From Maritalea porphyrae (lineage in GTDB: Bacteria; Pseudomonadota; Alphaproteobacteria; Rhizobiales; Devosiaceae), in contig NZ_JAPWGX010000004.1 in assembly GCF_027213965.1 (NCBI RefSeq), forward strand, positions 62,001 to 126,000: 64,000 nucleotides of DNA. Reading direction: 5' to 3'. Positions 7,838-16,469 of this stretch are shown one piece after another. How positions within the stretch are numbered: position 1 is the first letter of the stretch; each line of letters starts with the position of its first letter. The position numbers were made by a program, and so were the translations under genes. A model generated the notes under the pieces. That model was not told the origin of the DNA. It saw only the letters and a list, made by a program, of their open reading frames with translations, and made no database searches.

Positions 7838-8485
7838 GGGATCATCCTCGTTTTGGTCTGAAAAATTGTTGGGTTTGTCGTCATTGCCAGCATCGTCGAT
7901 CCAATTGATCTGCCAATCGGACAGGACTTCATCGGCCTTTTCACTGCCATGCTCTTCAATGAAGAATTCGCGGATTTTGCGGAATAGACGGGCGACGTCC
8001 TTTAGAGCTGGCACACCAAATTCAATGGTGACGCTTTCATCTTCATCGCTGAACTCAACCGGCTTAAGGTTGGAAACCGCTGGGGGCGTTGCGCCAAGAA
8101 AGCCGATATGTTTGGGATAAAGCTCATCACCAGCCGGATTGGCTGTGGACCCTTTGCCAAAGAAGCTCATGGAAATGCGCTTATAGCGCCCATCGGTCAC
8201 TTGTTCGGCGAATTGGGGTTCAAGCTGATCTAGTTCTGCAATCAGGCGATCATCTTCAAAAGAGAAGCTTTTGACCCATCCATATGCAGGGGTGTCGGTT
8301 TTGGGGTGGCCGATCACCACTGGTACCGGATTGTTTTCTGGATCGTACCGTTCAGCCAAATCAATTAGGTCTTGAGATGAGGCGGAAAAGCTTTGGCCAC
8401 CCATGGCGGTGAAAGTGCCGGGGCGAAAAACTTCAATACGTTTTGTCTCAGATTTGTTTTTCGGCACGGGCCAATTCTCCAACAT
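7367..8485 (-). CDS. Phage head maturation protease/scaffold (Mu gpI-like)
   Basis: A 372-residue protein. The N-terminal half (VPVVIGHPKTDTPAYGWV, RYKRISMSFFGKG and KHIGFLGATPPAV segments) is the Mu I-type prohead protease domain. Residues from about 210 on form a charged, probably coiled-coil scaffold with the SAREKELDAREKRLKDQEAE repeat. The gene lies 45 bases downstream of late-promoter element 1. An internal ATG at 7837 with GAGG 8 bases upstream could produce the scaffold alone, as Mu makes Z from gene I. Confidence 0.85.
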   Translation of the reverse strand: MLENWPVPKNKSETKRIEVFRPGTFTAMGGQSFSASSQDLIDLAERYDPENNPVPVVIGHPKTDTPAYGWVKSFSFEDDRLIAELDQLEPQFAEQVTDGRYKRISMSFFGKGSTANPAGDELYPKHIGFLGATPPAVSNLKPVEFSDEDESVTIEFGVPALKDVARLFRKIREFFIEEHGSEKADEVLSDWQINWIDDAGNDDKPNNFSDQNEDDPMGDKPNDKPIDLSAREKELDAREKRLKDQEAETTHKEHLAFADGLVKEGKLPTSEKETVVALLDGLADQADQPVSFGAGDEETSLSDLTKDLLSKLPKIVEFGETNLDDKIVESDNSPKAIAQAAKSYQFSQGEKGLTVSTSDAVAHIRKERGVTE

Positions 8486-8733
8486 TGCAATCGTTGGATG
8501 TCACTTTGGCGGACACAAAAACAAAATGCGCCGGAACAGTTCCGTCATGAATTTGGGAAGGGATAATTTGGGGTGGATTTAGTCAAAACGGGTGCAAGGT
8601 GACATTTGCAAGCCGCATATGGATCATAAACCGCACTTAATGCAATTCTAACGCCCCTCTAACGGGGTATGGGCGAATTTTTGGTATGGATATGCCAGTT
8701 TGACTATTCAGGATGCTCAGTGGCGGATTTCCC
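8486..8733 (-). promoter_or_regulatory. Intergenic region with late-promoter activator site 1
   Basis: The gap upstream of the protease gene contains the palindromic element CGCCGGAACAGTTCCG at 8529-8544, followed on the minus strand by a T-rich stretch and the gene start at 8485. Besides this element and a possible leader I see no gene in the gap. It is the best candidate for a Mu PI-type late promoter for head genes. Confidence 0.55.
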
Positions 8734-9231
8734 TCAACCTTCCAAATAGCCCAATAATGCATCATGACTTGCCTGCTCATCCCCAACACCAATTCCAATA
8801 TATGGCCGTGCTGGAATATTCGCCTGTTTGATAAACACCGCGCGGTTCGCACCGTTTGATCTTGGAATGACCAGCGACTTTCCGCTTTTGGGTTTAATGG
8901 TTGCCCCATATTGATGGGTCATGACTTTTGGATGATTTAAATTGGTGCCAACTTCAGCTTTGTCGCTTGTCGCTTTGAAGTGGATTGACCGCATCAATTC
9001 ACCCGTATCGCGCAAGATACCGATTGGCGATCTTCTAAGCTCCAATGTCAGTGGTGAAAGCGCGGCCCACTTTTTGCCATCGGGCGAAACCTCATCCATG
9101 AAACGCTGACGATGACGGTTCAATAGTGTTTGGCCAATGATCATGTGCGCCGCTTGTTTGTCTTCAATCCGCTCGATCAGCGCAGTCATTTCGTCATTGA
9201 GTTCGTCAAATTCATATTTGAAACTGATCAT
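8734..9231 (-). CDS. Phage virion morphogenesis protein (Mu gpG-like)
   Basis: A 165-residue protein with features of the virion morphogenesis (gpG) family: an N-terminal helix (DELNDEMTALIERIEDKQ), RFMDEVSPDGKKWAALSPLT, ILRDTGELMRSI, and a C-terminal IPARPYIGIGVGDEQ segment. In P2 the relative (gpS) is involved in tail completion; in Mu, gpG lies after F, as here. The start is the only Met with a suitable context. Confidence 0.88.
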   Translation of the reverse strand: MISFKYEFDELNDEMTALIERIEDKQAAHMIIGQTLLNRHRQRFMDEVSPDGKKWAALSPLTLELRRSPIGILRDTGELMRSIHFKATSDKAEVGTNLNHPKVMTHQYGATIKPKSGKSLVIPRSNGANRAVFIKQANIPARPYIGIGVGDEQASHDALLGYLEG

Positions 9232-9359
9232 TTGAACATTCCGGTTTGAATTGCTATATTAGGAGCGAGTGAAGTCAGCAGCTTTGATGCATGACCCGTG
9301 GCGATGGCGGGATCAAAACGATCAAGACCTGTGGTTATCGACACGCCTTACATAACCCT

Positions 9360-10553
9360 TCACTCGTTTTCCTTTTTTCGACGATAAAGCAAAGCGCCTT
9401 TGCGCAACCGTTCAAGGTATTGCCTGTTTGGTCGATCAAGCTTGTTCTTCTTTGATGGATTGAATGCTGTGGTGCCAAACCAGCCGGTCGAGGTCCAAGA
9501 GAATGACGCGAACCCTGATAGGTTTTCGAAATAGCGCACAAAACGTTTCACCAGATAGATTTTGCCTGATTTGCTTTTTGCCCAATCAACCCAAATCTCA
9601 TCGGGGTCCAAAACGGTCTCGGCCAAAAACTCAACACTGGCTTCGCGGCCAAATTTCTTGATCTTAATGTCGCCGGTTGTTGTGCGGAATAGATCATCAG
9701 AAATAGGCACCACATGGCCTGACTTGTCCCGGTGAAGTTTTGCCAATCCCGCCGACGCCCCAAACCTGCTTAGGAACGCATCAAGATAGAAGCTTTCTGG
9801 TTTGTCGAGATCCAACATCGTTGCTTTTGATGGTGCTGCTAGATCACGCAATGGCGTTAGATTTTTGGGCGCTTCAACAAGGTCAATCGATTTAAGGGTC
9901 TCAGACAAAGCTTTTGGCACCAAGCCTTCAGACCACGTTCGACCGGGCGCGTACGCCCAGCCCATATCAACACCCATTGGATAGTCCATCCATTCATCGG
10001 TACCGGGATCGCGTCGCTTTTCATATTTGATCTTTGGCGAACGGTCGGGATCAGATTTGCCCATTTGTTTGAGTTCAGCGGCGTTAACAGGGATAACGCC
10101 GCATCCACATTTCCAACCATTGGGCGGATAGTAAGTGAGCCACCAATCATCGTCGGCGCGCAATATGAGACCATCCCAATGCAAATGTTCTTCGCGTGGT
10201 TGGGTTGGAACCCGTTCTAGGCCGTGAACATATTTCCAATAGGGGAATGCTTTGAGAATGGCCGGATCGTTCATTTGTTTGAACCGGCCAGCGGCATAGG
10301 CGGATTTTATGTTGGTGTCGTAAATGATCCGCGCGCGCCAATCGCGGCCACCATTATAATCCCAACCATGACGCGCAACGATTTCATCAAACTGGTCAAG
10401 GAAGCCTTTTTGGTAGTTTCCCTGTTTGTCTTTCCAGCCTTTGAACGGCATGCCTTTTGTTATGGCGTTGTCGATCGCTTGTTGGAAGTCACTCAACATG
10501 GCGTCTTTGGTGGCGCCTGCAATGACAAAGGAGCGATCATGCGCTTCGTGCAA
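9360..10553 (-). CDS. MuF head morphogenesis protein fused to a PBECR2-like nuclease domain
   Basis: The MuF domain is shown by ARIIYDTNIKSAYAAGR (residues 74-90) and the PREEHLHWDG and PPNGWKCGCGV zinc-like motifs. Residues from about 250 form a second domain with LAETVLDPDEIWVDW...KIYLVKRFVRYFENL and a basic tail. This resembles the PBECR (barnase/EndoU/colicin/RelE-like) domains found at C-termini of MuF proteins, toxins delivered with the virion. The first usual start in frame is TTG at 10553. However, the frame is open upstream to about 10700, and the upstream residues (PFDEAQSFFRQKIKLPSNAW) belong to the normal MuF N-terminus. The real N-terminus is therefore unresolved. Confidence 0.85.
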   Translation of the reverse strand: MHEAHDRSFVIAGATKDAMLSDFQQAIDNAITKGMPFKGWKDKQGNYQKGFLDQFDEIVARHGWDYNGGRDWRARIIYDTNIKSAYAAGRFKQMNDPAILKAFPYWKYVHGLERVPTQPREEHLHWDGLILRADDDWWLTYYPPNGWKCGCGVIPVNAAELKQMGKSDPDRSPKIKYEKRRDPGTDEWMDYPMGVDMGWAYAPGRTWSEGLVPKALSETLKSIDLVEAPKNLTPLRDLAAPSKATMLDLDKPESFYLDAFLSRFGASAGLAKLHRDKSGHVVPISDDLFRTTTGDIKIKKFGREASVEFLAETVLDPDEIWVDWAKSKSGKIYLVKRFVRYFENLSGFASFSWTSTGWFGTTAFNPSKKNKLDRPNRQYLERLRKGALLYRRKKENE

Positions 10554-10651
10554 AAGATCACTCCAAGCGTTGCTTGGCAGTTTGATCTTTTGTCTAAAGA
10601 ATGATTGCGCCTCATCGAACGGACCAATGCCATCTGAAAAGCTAGGCTGAT

Positions 10652-12265
10652 TTAGGTCTTTTTTTTTGAGCCTGTGGTTTTGCTCGAAGCGATGCCGGTT
10701 TGCTCATAAATGTCAGATCGTCCGGTTAGGTCCGCCAATGCAATCGCATCGCCGATGACATTGCCTAACGCGTCGACTTCCAATTCGCCATAGGCGTTTA
10801 GCAAGATATTGGTGGCCTCTGCATAGTTAGTTGCGCCGTTAAGTCTTGATTTGACGTGATCAACTATTGTTTGCGTATGACCGCCTGCGATTTGCGCGAG
10901 TTGTTCACTGAGATGATCAATCGAACCATTGTCAGTGGTAGTTGCAAACTCTTGTGTTGGTGCGTCATCGTTGGTGGCGATTGGTGGTGTTGCCACAACT
11001 TTGATCGGCACCATTTCGGTGTCCATCACATCGCCAAGCCAGCTTTGCACGTCTTTTGGTTCAAACCCTTGTCGACGTGCTGCATCTAAAGCTTGAATGC
11101 CGGACTGTTGCCGATCGTGCTTCTTCTTCTTGTGCTCTTCTTCAGCGCTATCATTTTTGGGGCGAGGGCGTGACAAGATGGGTGTGTTTGCGGTTGGCCA
11201 ATTGGCTTCACAAATCCATTTAAGCAGTGTGTCATTCAATGTCGCGGCTAACTGGTCGCAATCATCATCGACAAGTTCTTGCGTTTCTTCCGCATGGGTT
11301 TCTGAAGCGGCGCGCGCGCCTTGTCCCTTGACGCTGGTCGATAGAGTGCTACCGTTCATAACTTCGGATGTTTGTTCATCCCAATAACGACACCATTCTT
11401 GATGACCCGCTTCGCCAGCCCGTTTGGCTTCCAAGAACTCAACTTCAGTGCCGATTGGTGCGGCCAATGCGCCGTTTTGTACAAGGTTCTGCAATAGGAC
11501 CAAGAAGTTCTCTTGTTCTTTGTCTGACATGCCTTGTGGGAACCGACCGAATGGTGTTGGCGATGCGAACTTTTCTAAGTGGACCAACCAGAACTTTGCG
11601 CCTTGGCGCTTGAACAGAACGTGCCAGAATAAAACCGATCCCAAACCCATGCCATAGGCATTGTTGCCTTCAGCTTCAAAACGGTGCGTGATGAACTTGC
11701 GAGGCGGCAATTCAATGCCTTTGATGTTTTCCCCAGGTACCAACAATCTTGGTTGCCATTCATGGTCAAACTTAAACCGCGCCGGATCATGCGATTTGAT
11801 CTGTTCAGGTACAATCCAACCATCAGGTCCGTGATGCCAAACAATCTCAGAAACCGCATAACCTTTGATGATCGCTTTCAAGAAAGACTTTGTGATCGTG
11901 TCGAAGGGCAAGCGTTTCAATATGGTTGTGATTGCTTCAGCGGCATCCACATCTTGTTGTTCGTCGCTGGCCGGTGTGATGAGCCATTCGCGTTTTGTGT
12001 GTTTGGAAACGCGTTTATTGTAGGTTGTGCGCACCTTGCCATCTTGCAACAAGTCATCAAACAATTTGAGACCAATGTGCCGCCCTTGGCTCTTTAGAGT
12101 TGGGTCTTGGTTTTCCAACATGCCCGTATAAAGCGGCATGGTGATGTCGTTCTTGGCTGTGGCAAACAGTTTGCCGCCATTGCGTGGCACATATGAGCTT
12201 GGGCGGTTCGAGCTGTCATTGTTCGAGGTGACCGACTTATTGCGGCGACGATTTCTCTTGCTCAT
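10652..12265 (-). CDS. Phage portal protein (Mu gp29-like, DUF935)
   Basis: A 537-residue protein of the DUF935 family. The N-terminus (LFATAKNDITMPLYTGMLENQDPTLKSQG), VRTTYNKRVSKHTKREW and PRKFITHRFEAEGNNAYGMGLG segments are family hallmarks. It forms the dodecameric portal for DNA packaging. The start overlaps the TerL stop (ATGA). The extreme C-terminus is encoded by an A9 tract (SKKKT then TAA), at which a -1 slip would enter the MuF frame. Confidence 0.9.
   Translation of the reverse strand: MSKRNRRRNKSVTSNNDSSNRPSSYVPRNGGKLFATAKNDITMPLYTGMLENQDPTLKSQGRHIGLKLFDDLLQDGKVRTTYNKRVSKHTKREWLITPASDEQQDVDAAEAITTILKRLPFDTITKSFLKAIIKGYAVSEIVWHHGPDGWIVPEQIKSHDPARFKFDHEWQPRLLVPGENIKGIELPPRKFITHRFEAEGNNAYGMGLGSVLFWHVLFKRQGAKFWLVHLEKFASPTPFGRFPQGMSDKEQENFLVLLQNLVQNGALAAPIGTEVEFLEAKRAGEAGHQEWCRYWDEQTSEVMNGSTLSTSVKGQGARAASETHAEETQELVDDDCDQLAATLNDTLLKWICEANWPTANTPILSRPRPKNDSAEEEHKKKKHDRQQSGIQALDAARRQGFEPKDVQSWLGDVMDTEMVPIKVVATPPIATNDDAPTQEFATTTDNGSIDHLSEQLAQIAGGHTQTIVDHVKSRLNGATNYAEATNILLNAYGELEVDALGNVIGDAIALADLTGRSDIYEQTGIASSKTTGSKKKT
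10661..10669 (-). other. A9 homopolymer at the portal/MuF junction (possible slippage site)
   Basis: Nine consecutive A residues on the minus strand lie four codons before the portal stop. The MuF frame is the -1 frame relative to the portal at this point and is open across it, while no ATG, GTG or TTG precedes the conserved MuF N-terminal residues. Either ribosomal or transcriptional slippage, a non-canonical start, or an assembly indel would reconcile this. Confidence 0.5.
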
Positions 12266-13890
12266 TGGGTGTACCCCTTCATGATATTGTTACTGGCGTT
12301 CGGCGCTGTTTTGAAAGTGGATGCGGTGATGGTGGTGGCTGCACTATGAATGGCAGCGGTCCAAAGCATTTCCAAGCAATCGGGACCATCATCGTGATCC
12401 GAGTCCGGCCATTGCTGCAATTGATCAATGAGCATCTTTTGCCCAATACTGAACCGGATTAAACCCGCGTTGACGGGTGGCTGCAAACGCTCAATGCGCA
12501 AGTTCTTGTCCGTGATTGGAATGATTGGAATGCAGGGCATAGCAAGGCCAGCTTTTGTTGCGGCCTTCATTAAATCGGTGCGCAACAATTCTTGAAACTG
12601 CACGGCCTCAACATACCAAAGCTGACAATTATATTCGCGCTGCATGGCAATTGCGTTGTCGATGATGATGTCAGGCAACCGGCGGCGAATGGATGCTTCA
12701 ACCACATCAAATATGCCTTCTTCTTTATCATAACCGCCAATAATGATGGCCGAAGGATCGCGGTTTTTATTGTGCTTGCCAAGGGATGGATCAATGCCAC
12801 CAAAGTACAACCAGTTGCGTTTTTTCATCACCCAATAGGTTAGGTTCTGAAATGGGTTGTCGTCTGAGATTGGCTTATTCTGATATTCACTTTCAAACGA
12901 GTTGTGTTCGCCAGCGCGTTCTTTCATCAAGAATTCAAGCGTGTGGTTGGCTGGCCAGTTTAGAACTGCGCCATGATCCATGTCGCCTTTGTTTTCTTGA
13001 TAGAAGTCATCGGCGTCTTTTTCGCCTTCGTTGAGATAAATCTCTTCCCAACCTTCCCAAAGGTCCATGCGATCGGGCCACTGAACAATGGCGCGAAATT
13101 CTGTGACCTTCCAGTTTGGTTTCTTGGCATATCGAACAATAACCGCATCAAAGTGCAAAACGGTTCCAGCATAGATAACGTCCATTGATCCATCGGGCGG
13201 TCCAAGTTTGAGCACGGCCTTGGCAATCCAATTGGCAAGCTTGTCACGCTGTTTTGGGTTGGCGACGTTTTCGTCATTCTCAATATCATCAAGAATGGCA
13301 AGGTCAGGACGGTAAGGGCCATGGCGACGACCCCGAATTCTTTTACCGGTACCAAAGCACTCGACCTTGATGTTGTTACGCGTAACGATGTCGCCTTCGC
13401 GCCAAGTTGGGCCTTGGCCAACCAAGTCGGGAAAGTCAAACTTTAGGCGCGGGTTGGCTTCGAGTTCAGCCTTGAGTGCTTCCAACATAACGGCAGCTTG
13501 TTCGAACGCATCCATGATCAAAACAATGTAATGCTTAAGACCGCGTACGATGCACCACAATGGAAAGATCAAACTCACATGGGTTGATTTTGCAGAACTG
13601 CGCGGGGCAATGACAAGGCGTTTTTGCCCGTCTTTTAGCAAAACCATATCTGGCAAATCTGCATAAAGATGTTCATGCAATAGACTTGGTTCCATGGTGA
13701 GATAGTGCGGAAAATAAGTCTCAGCAAAAAAGCGATAGCCATTGATTGGGTCATTGATCTTTTTTAGCCGTTCTGCGCGCAGTTTTGGATCGGCTGGAAA
13801 GGCATCAACTTCCAACTCGATTTGCTGGCGCAGAACCGACGCAATTTCTTCAATGCTTTTTTTGAAATCGCGCGCACTAAGCTTCTTCAT
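12262..13890 (-). CDS. Terminase large subunit (Mu gp28-like)
   Basis: A 542-residue packaging motor. The ATPase domain has a Walker A-like APRSSAKST (about 95-103) and Walker B LAILDD (197-202). The RNase H-like nuclease domain has GGIDPSLG near residue 370, a WYVEAVQFQ acidic strand, and DHDDGPDCLEM near residue 495. The gene overlaps TerS and the portal gene at both ends, so the head operon is translationally coupled. Confidence 0.94.
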   Translation of the reverse strand: MKKLSARDFKKSIEEIASVLRQQIELEVDAFPADPKLRAERLKKINDPINGYRFFAETYFPHYLTMEPSLLHEHLYADLPDMVLLKDGQKRLVIAPRSSAKSTHVSLIFPLWCIVRGLKHYIVLIMDAFEQAAVMLEALKAELEANPRLKFDFPDLVGQGPTWREGDIVTRNNIKVECFGTGKRIRGRRHGPYRPDLAILDDIENDENVANPKQRDKLANWIAKAVLKLGPPDGSMDVIYAGTVLHFDAVIVRYAKKPNWKVTEFRAIVQWPDRMDLWEGWEEIYLNEGEKDADDFYQENKGDMDHGAVLNWPANHTLEFLMKERAGEHNSFESEYQNKPISDDNPFQNLTYWVMKKRNWLYFGGIDPSLGKHNKNRDPSAIIIGGYDKEEGIFDVVEASIRRRLPDIIIDNAIAMQREYNCQLWYVEAVQFQELLRTDLMKAATKAGLAMPCIPIIPITDKNLRIERLQPPVNAGLIRFSIGQKMLIDQLQQWPDSDHDDGPDCLEMLWTAAIHSAATTITASTFKTAPNASNNIMKGYTQ

Positions 13891-14387
13891 TCGTAAACCT
13901 CAGTGAGGTGAACGCCGAATGGCTCCAGTGTTTCGAGCAAGGCAATTGCATGTTGCGGATAATTCTTTTGCACGTAGTCGGCAAACCTTTTCACCACGTC
14001 TGTCGCAACACTTAATTCTGAAATTTTGGGCGCGACCCGACCGGCGCTAGAAACGGTTTTGGCGAACGCATCACTTAAGCTGGTCAAAACCTTGGCACGT
14101 TCAATCGCTCCAATATTCTTGTCTGCCTCAAGGTCTGAAATTGTCGCCTGAAATTGGACGACGAAGCGTTCGATCATATCGGCGACCGTCGCTTCCATTC
14201 CTTCGCCCGAAATCATGTTGGCCGACTTGACCAAATCCCAATTGTCGCCATTTGCTTTGGCGGTTTTCTTCCAGCGACGAACTGTGCTTTCGGATACGCC
14301 AAGCGCAGAAGCGATAGTCGGGATGGCCTGACGCTCAAACACGAATTTACGTCTAGCGTCTTTGGCCGATTTTTTGGGGCCAGACAT
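13887..14387 (-). CDS. Terminase small subunit (Mu gp27-like, DUF1804)
   Basis: A 166-residue protein with an N-terminal helix-turn-helix (FVFERQAIPTIASALGVSESTVRRWKKTAK) expected to bind phage DNA, followed by a helical oligomerisation region. The combination and its location directly before TerL match DUF1804/gp27. Its stop overlaps the TerL start. Confidence 0.85.
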   Translation of the reverse strand: MSGPKKSAKDARRKFVFERQAIPTIASALGVSESTVRRWKKTAKANGDNWDLVKSANMISGEGMEATVADMIERFVVQFQATISDLEADKNIGAIERAKVLTSLSDAFAKTVSSAGRVAPKISELSVATDVVKRFADYVQKNYPQHAIALLETLEPFGVHLTEVYE

Positions 14388-14722
14388 TATTTTTTACCCC
14401 ATGGCCAAACGGCTTTGACTGTCGCAATTGGGTCTTTGGATGAGCGTTTTAGGAAAATGATCAAGTTGCGACCGGTAATGCCGTAAGCAGCTGCAATGGC
14501 ATAGCCCCAACTTTCAGAAACACTGAGGTGTTCATATTGGCGCAACGCATCAATGGTCGGATCGGTCGCAACGATAGCGATAAAGACACCAGCCAAAATG
14601 GAGCCTGTGGCAGTGAGCAGGTCATGGGTTCGCAGTTCCAATAAAACTGAAATCACAGCACCAGCGGCGGCGGTCAAAAGGGTGGCAATCTTAATGCCGA
14701 AAAACGTTTCAGGGCCAGTCAT
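14387..14722 (-). CDS. Holin-like phage membrane protein
   Basis: A 111-residue protein with three hydrophobic segments (about 10-27, 36-52 and 72-91) and a basic C-terminus (KRSSKDPIATVKAVWPWGKK). Size, membrane topology and location next to the spanin and amidase genes support a holin or pinholin. No family motif is decisive. Start and stop overlap the neighbours by a few bases, as expected in a lysis cassette. Confidence 0.6.
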   Translation of the reverse strand: MTGPETFFGIKIATLLTAAAGAVISVLLELRTHDLLTATGSILAGVFIAIVATDPTIDALRQYEHLSVSESWGYAIAAAYGITGRNLIIFLKRSSKDPIATVKAVWPWGKK

Positions 14723-15033
14723 TGGTTTTGTTCTTTCGTTGGAGCGGCATTAAGGGTTTGCAAGGTCACATAGGCTTTCACAACGCGACCATGTTTGCGC
14801 CGACAATCGGCAAGGGCCACCCGTGTGCGGCCAAGTTCGACTAATGCCTGTTCGCCGATTATGACGCCGGGTTCGTAGCACCGTTGTTGATCGCGAACGT
14901 CCAAGTCGGGCAACGCCGACGACGCAATCGTGGGAGCGTACAATCCGGGAAGGGTTTCACTGGATTTTGAGCAACCTTGCAGCATCGTCAGCGCTAACAG
15001 GGGGACACACAGTGTCACGACTTTTAACATCAT
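14719..15033 (-). CDS. Outer-membrane spanin Rz1-like lipoprotein
   Basis: A 104-residue protein with a signal sequence ending in the lipobox LQGC (Cys about residue 21), so it is predicted to be an outer-membrane lipoprotein. It overlaps the 3' part of the upstream Rz-like gene in a different frame, the classic Rz/Rz1 arrangement. It is longer than lambda Rz1, and a mature part containing CYEPGVIIGEQALVELGRTR is present. Together with Rz it disrupts the outer membrane at lysis. Confidence 0.7.
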   Translation of the reverse strand: MMLKVVTLCVPLLALTMLQGCSKSSETLPGLYAPTIASSALPDLDVRDQQRCYEPGVIIGEQALVELGRTRVALADCRRKHGRVVKAYVTLQTLNAAPTKEQNQ

Positions 15034-15325
15034 CGGCGAATTCCTTTGCTTGGGTTTGGGCGCGCGTTAGGGCTTTGATGTCGGCCAACAATTGTTCGGA
15101 CACGACCTTTCGAGCCTGTTCAGCGTTTTTGACCTGTTGCGCCAACCGATCGCGATCAGCTTTCACCAATTCCAATTGACGGGTGAGTTCGGTGGCTTGA
15201 CATATAAGCGAACGGTCATGGTCGCCCTTGTTGTAGGCGAACAAACCAAGGGCTGAGACCAAGGCAAAAGCGATTAAATATTTGGTGCCACCACCCATCA
15301 CCGATTTTAGCAAAACGCCAATCAT
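14957..15325 (-). CDS. Inner-membrane spanin Rz-like protein
   Basis: A 122-residue protein with one N-terminal membrane segment (YLIAFALVSALGLFAYNKG) and a long periplasmic coiled coil (LTRQLELVKADRDRLAQQVKN...). The C-terminal 25 codons overlap the Rz1-like gene. This topology is that of class II i-spanins. It lies directly after the amidase gene with a 4-base overlap. Confidence 0.75.
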   Translation of the reverse strand: MIGVLLKSVMGGGTKYLIAFALVSALGLFAYNKGDHDRSLICQATELTRQLELVKADRDRLAQQVKNAEQARKVVSEQLLADIKALTRAQTQAKEFADDVKSRDTVCPPVSADDAARLLKIQ

Positions 15326-16395
15326 GCTGTTCTACCTGTCTGGTGATCTTGGACACGCGCGCGGCCCGCTTTGAGTGCTTGCAAAACGATAACGATGCCA
15401 CCAACAACAACGATTGCGCCAAGCCATGGGCCAAGCGTTTGGAACGCTTGATCAAACACGCCTATGCCTTGGGTCAGTTTTGAAACTGTGCCTGATGTTT
15501 CTTCAACAACGCTAGCAATTCCGCCCAACCCAATTGCGCCGCCAATGGTTGCTTGTGAGATTGACGCTTGTGCGATCCGTGAACCGCCTTTGGCCAATTC
15601 AACCAAACCTTGCTTTTGCCGTTCAAGCGCAATAGGGCGTGGCTGCGCATCTTCAAGCGCTTCATAAGTTGAGTTGCCAACTTTGCCATCTTCGAGCAAA
15701 TGATTGTCCGCCTGAAAACTCAAGACAGCGGTGCGGGTCATGGTTTCAAACTTCCCGTCGATCTTGCCTACGGGATAGCCAAGCTCTTTCAGCTTTGTTT
15801 GTAGCCAAGTGACATTTGGTCCGCGTGACCCCTTCAACAATAGAATGTGGTCTGGAAACTCTTTTGCTTCTGGTGCTTCCAGATCGGCCATGTTTTGATT
15901 GGCTGGCATCTGGATACGCGTTGAGGCTTTGTCGTATCCGAGTTTGGCTTTTGAGGTCAGCTTAAGAACGTCGCCATATGCCACAACAGGGCAAGACTTG
16001 TTTGCCACCTCACAATGACCATGGAATGTGAGTAATCCGGCATAAGCTTCGTTGATCAGCACACATAAAGTGCGCAAGGTAGCCTTCTGGGCGACGGTGA
16101 ATTTGTCTTTAGAAAGTCCATGCAAACAAATGGCGATCGTGCCGCGATTGTGTCCGGCTTGTGCGGCCGGTGTTTTGTCAATCGGGCGACCGATTTCTAA
16201 TGTGCCATCTTTGCGAATGAAGAAGTGATAACCAACATCTGACCAGCCCCGCTCAAGGTGCCATTGGCGCATGGTTGCAACATTGTCGTGCTGGGGATAG
16301 TCGCTGGCTGAACAATGGACAAACACTCGATCAATTGGCCGCGCGGGTTTGACAAACTCAAAATCTGAAAATGCACTTGAAAGTAAAGCCGACAT
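15322..16395 (-). CDS. Endolysin: T7-lysozyme-like amidase with peptidoglycan-binding domain and C-terminal membrane segment
   Basis: An N-acetylmuramoyl-L-alanine amidase of about 357 residues. VFVHCSASDYPQHDN gives the first zinc His, AGHNRGTIAICLHG the core, and HGHCEVANKSCP the His-x7-Cys zinc pair as in T7 lysozyme. A PG_binding_1 domain follows (KGSRGPNVTWLQTKLKELGY...). The last 60 residues contain a Gly-rich hydrophobic stretch and a membrane segment (LGAIVVVGGIVIVLQAL), unusual for a soluble endolysin. The Met at 16395 is preferred over 16428 because a purine-rich GGGGAA precedes it. Confidence 0.87.
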   Translation of the reverse strand: MSALLSSAFSDFEFVKPARPIDRVFVHCSASDYPQHDNVATMRQWHLERGWSDVGYHFFIRKDGTLEIGRPIDKTPAAQAGHNRGTIAICLHGLSKDKFTVAQKATLRTLCVLINEAYAGLLTFHGHCEVANKSCPVVAYGDVLKLTSKAKLGYDKASTRIQMPANQNMADLEAPEAKEFPDHILLLKGSRGPNVTWLQTKLKELGYPVGKIDGKFETMTRTAVLSFQADNHLLEDGKVGNSTYEALEDAQPRPIALERQKQGLVELAKGGSRIAQASISQATIGGAIGLGGIASVVEETSGTVSKLTQGIGVFDQAFQTLGPWLGAIVVVGGIVIVLQALKAGRARVQDHQTGRTA

Positions 16396-16435
16396 GTTGG
16401 AATTCCCCAGCGTTTCGCGTGGGTACATGTTTGGC

Positions 16436-16469
16436 TATTTAGCTGGGGGAAGTCGCCGGAACAGTTCCG
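16436..16469 (-). promoter_or_regulatory. Putative late-promoter activator site 2 (lysis operon)
   Basis: The element CGCCGGAACAGTTCCG (16454-16469) has the same orientation as at 8529 and 2477. TAAATA lies 12 bases downstream on the minus strand (16441-16436), and the endolysin start about 40 bases further. This corresponds to the position of the C-activated Plys promoter in Mu. Confidence 0.6.
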
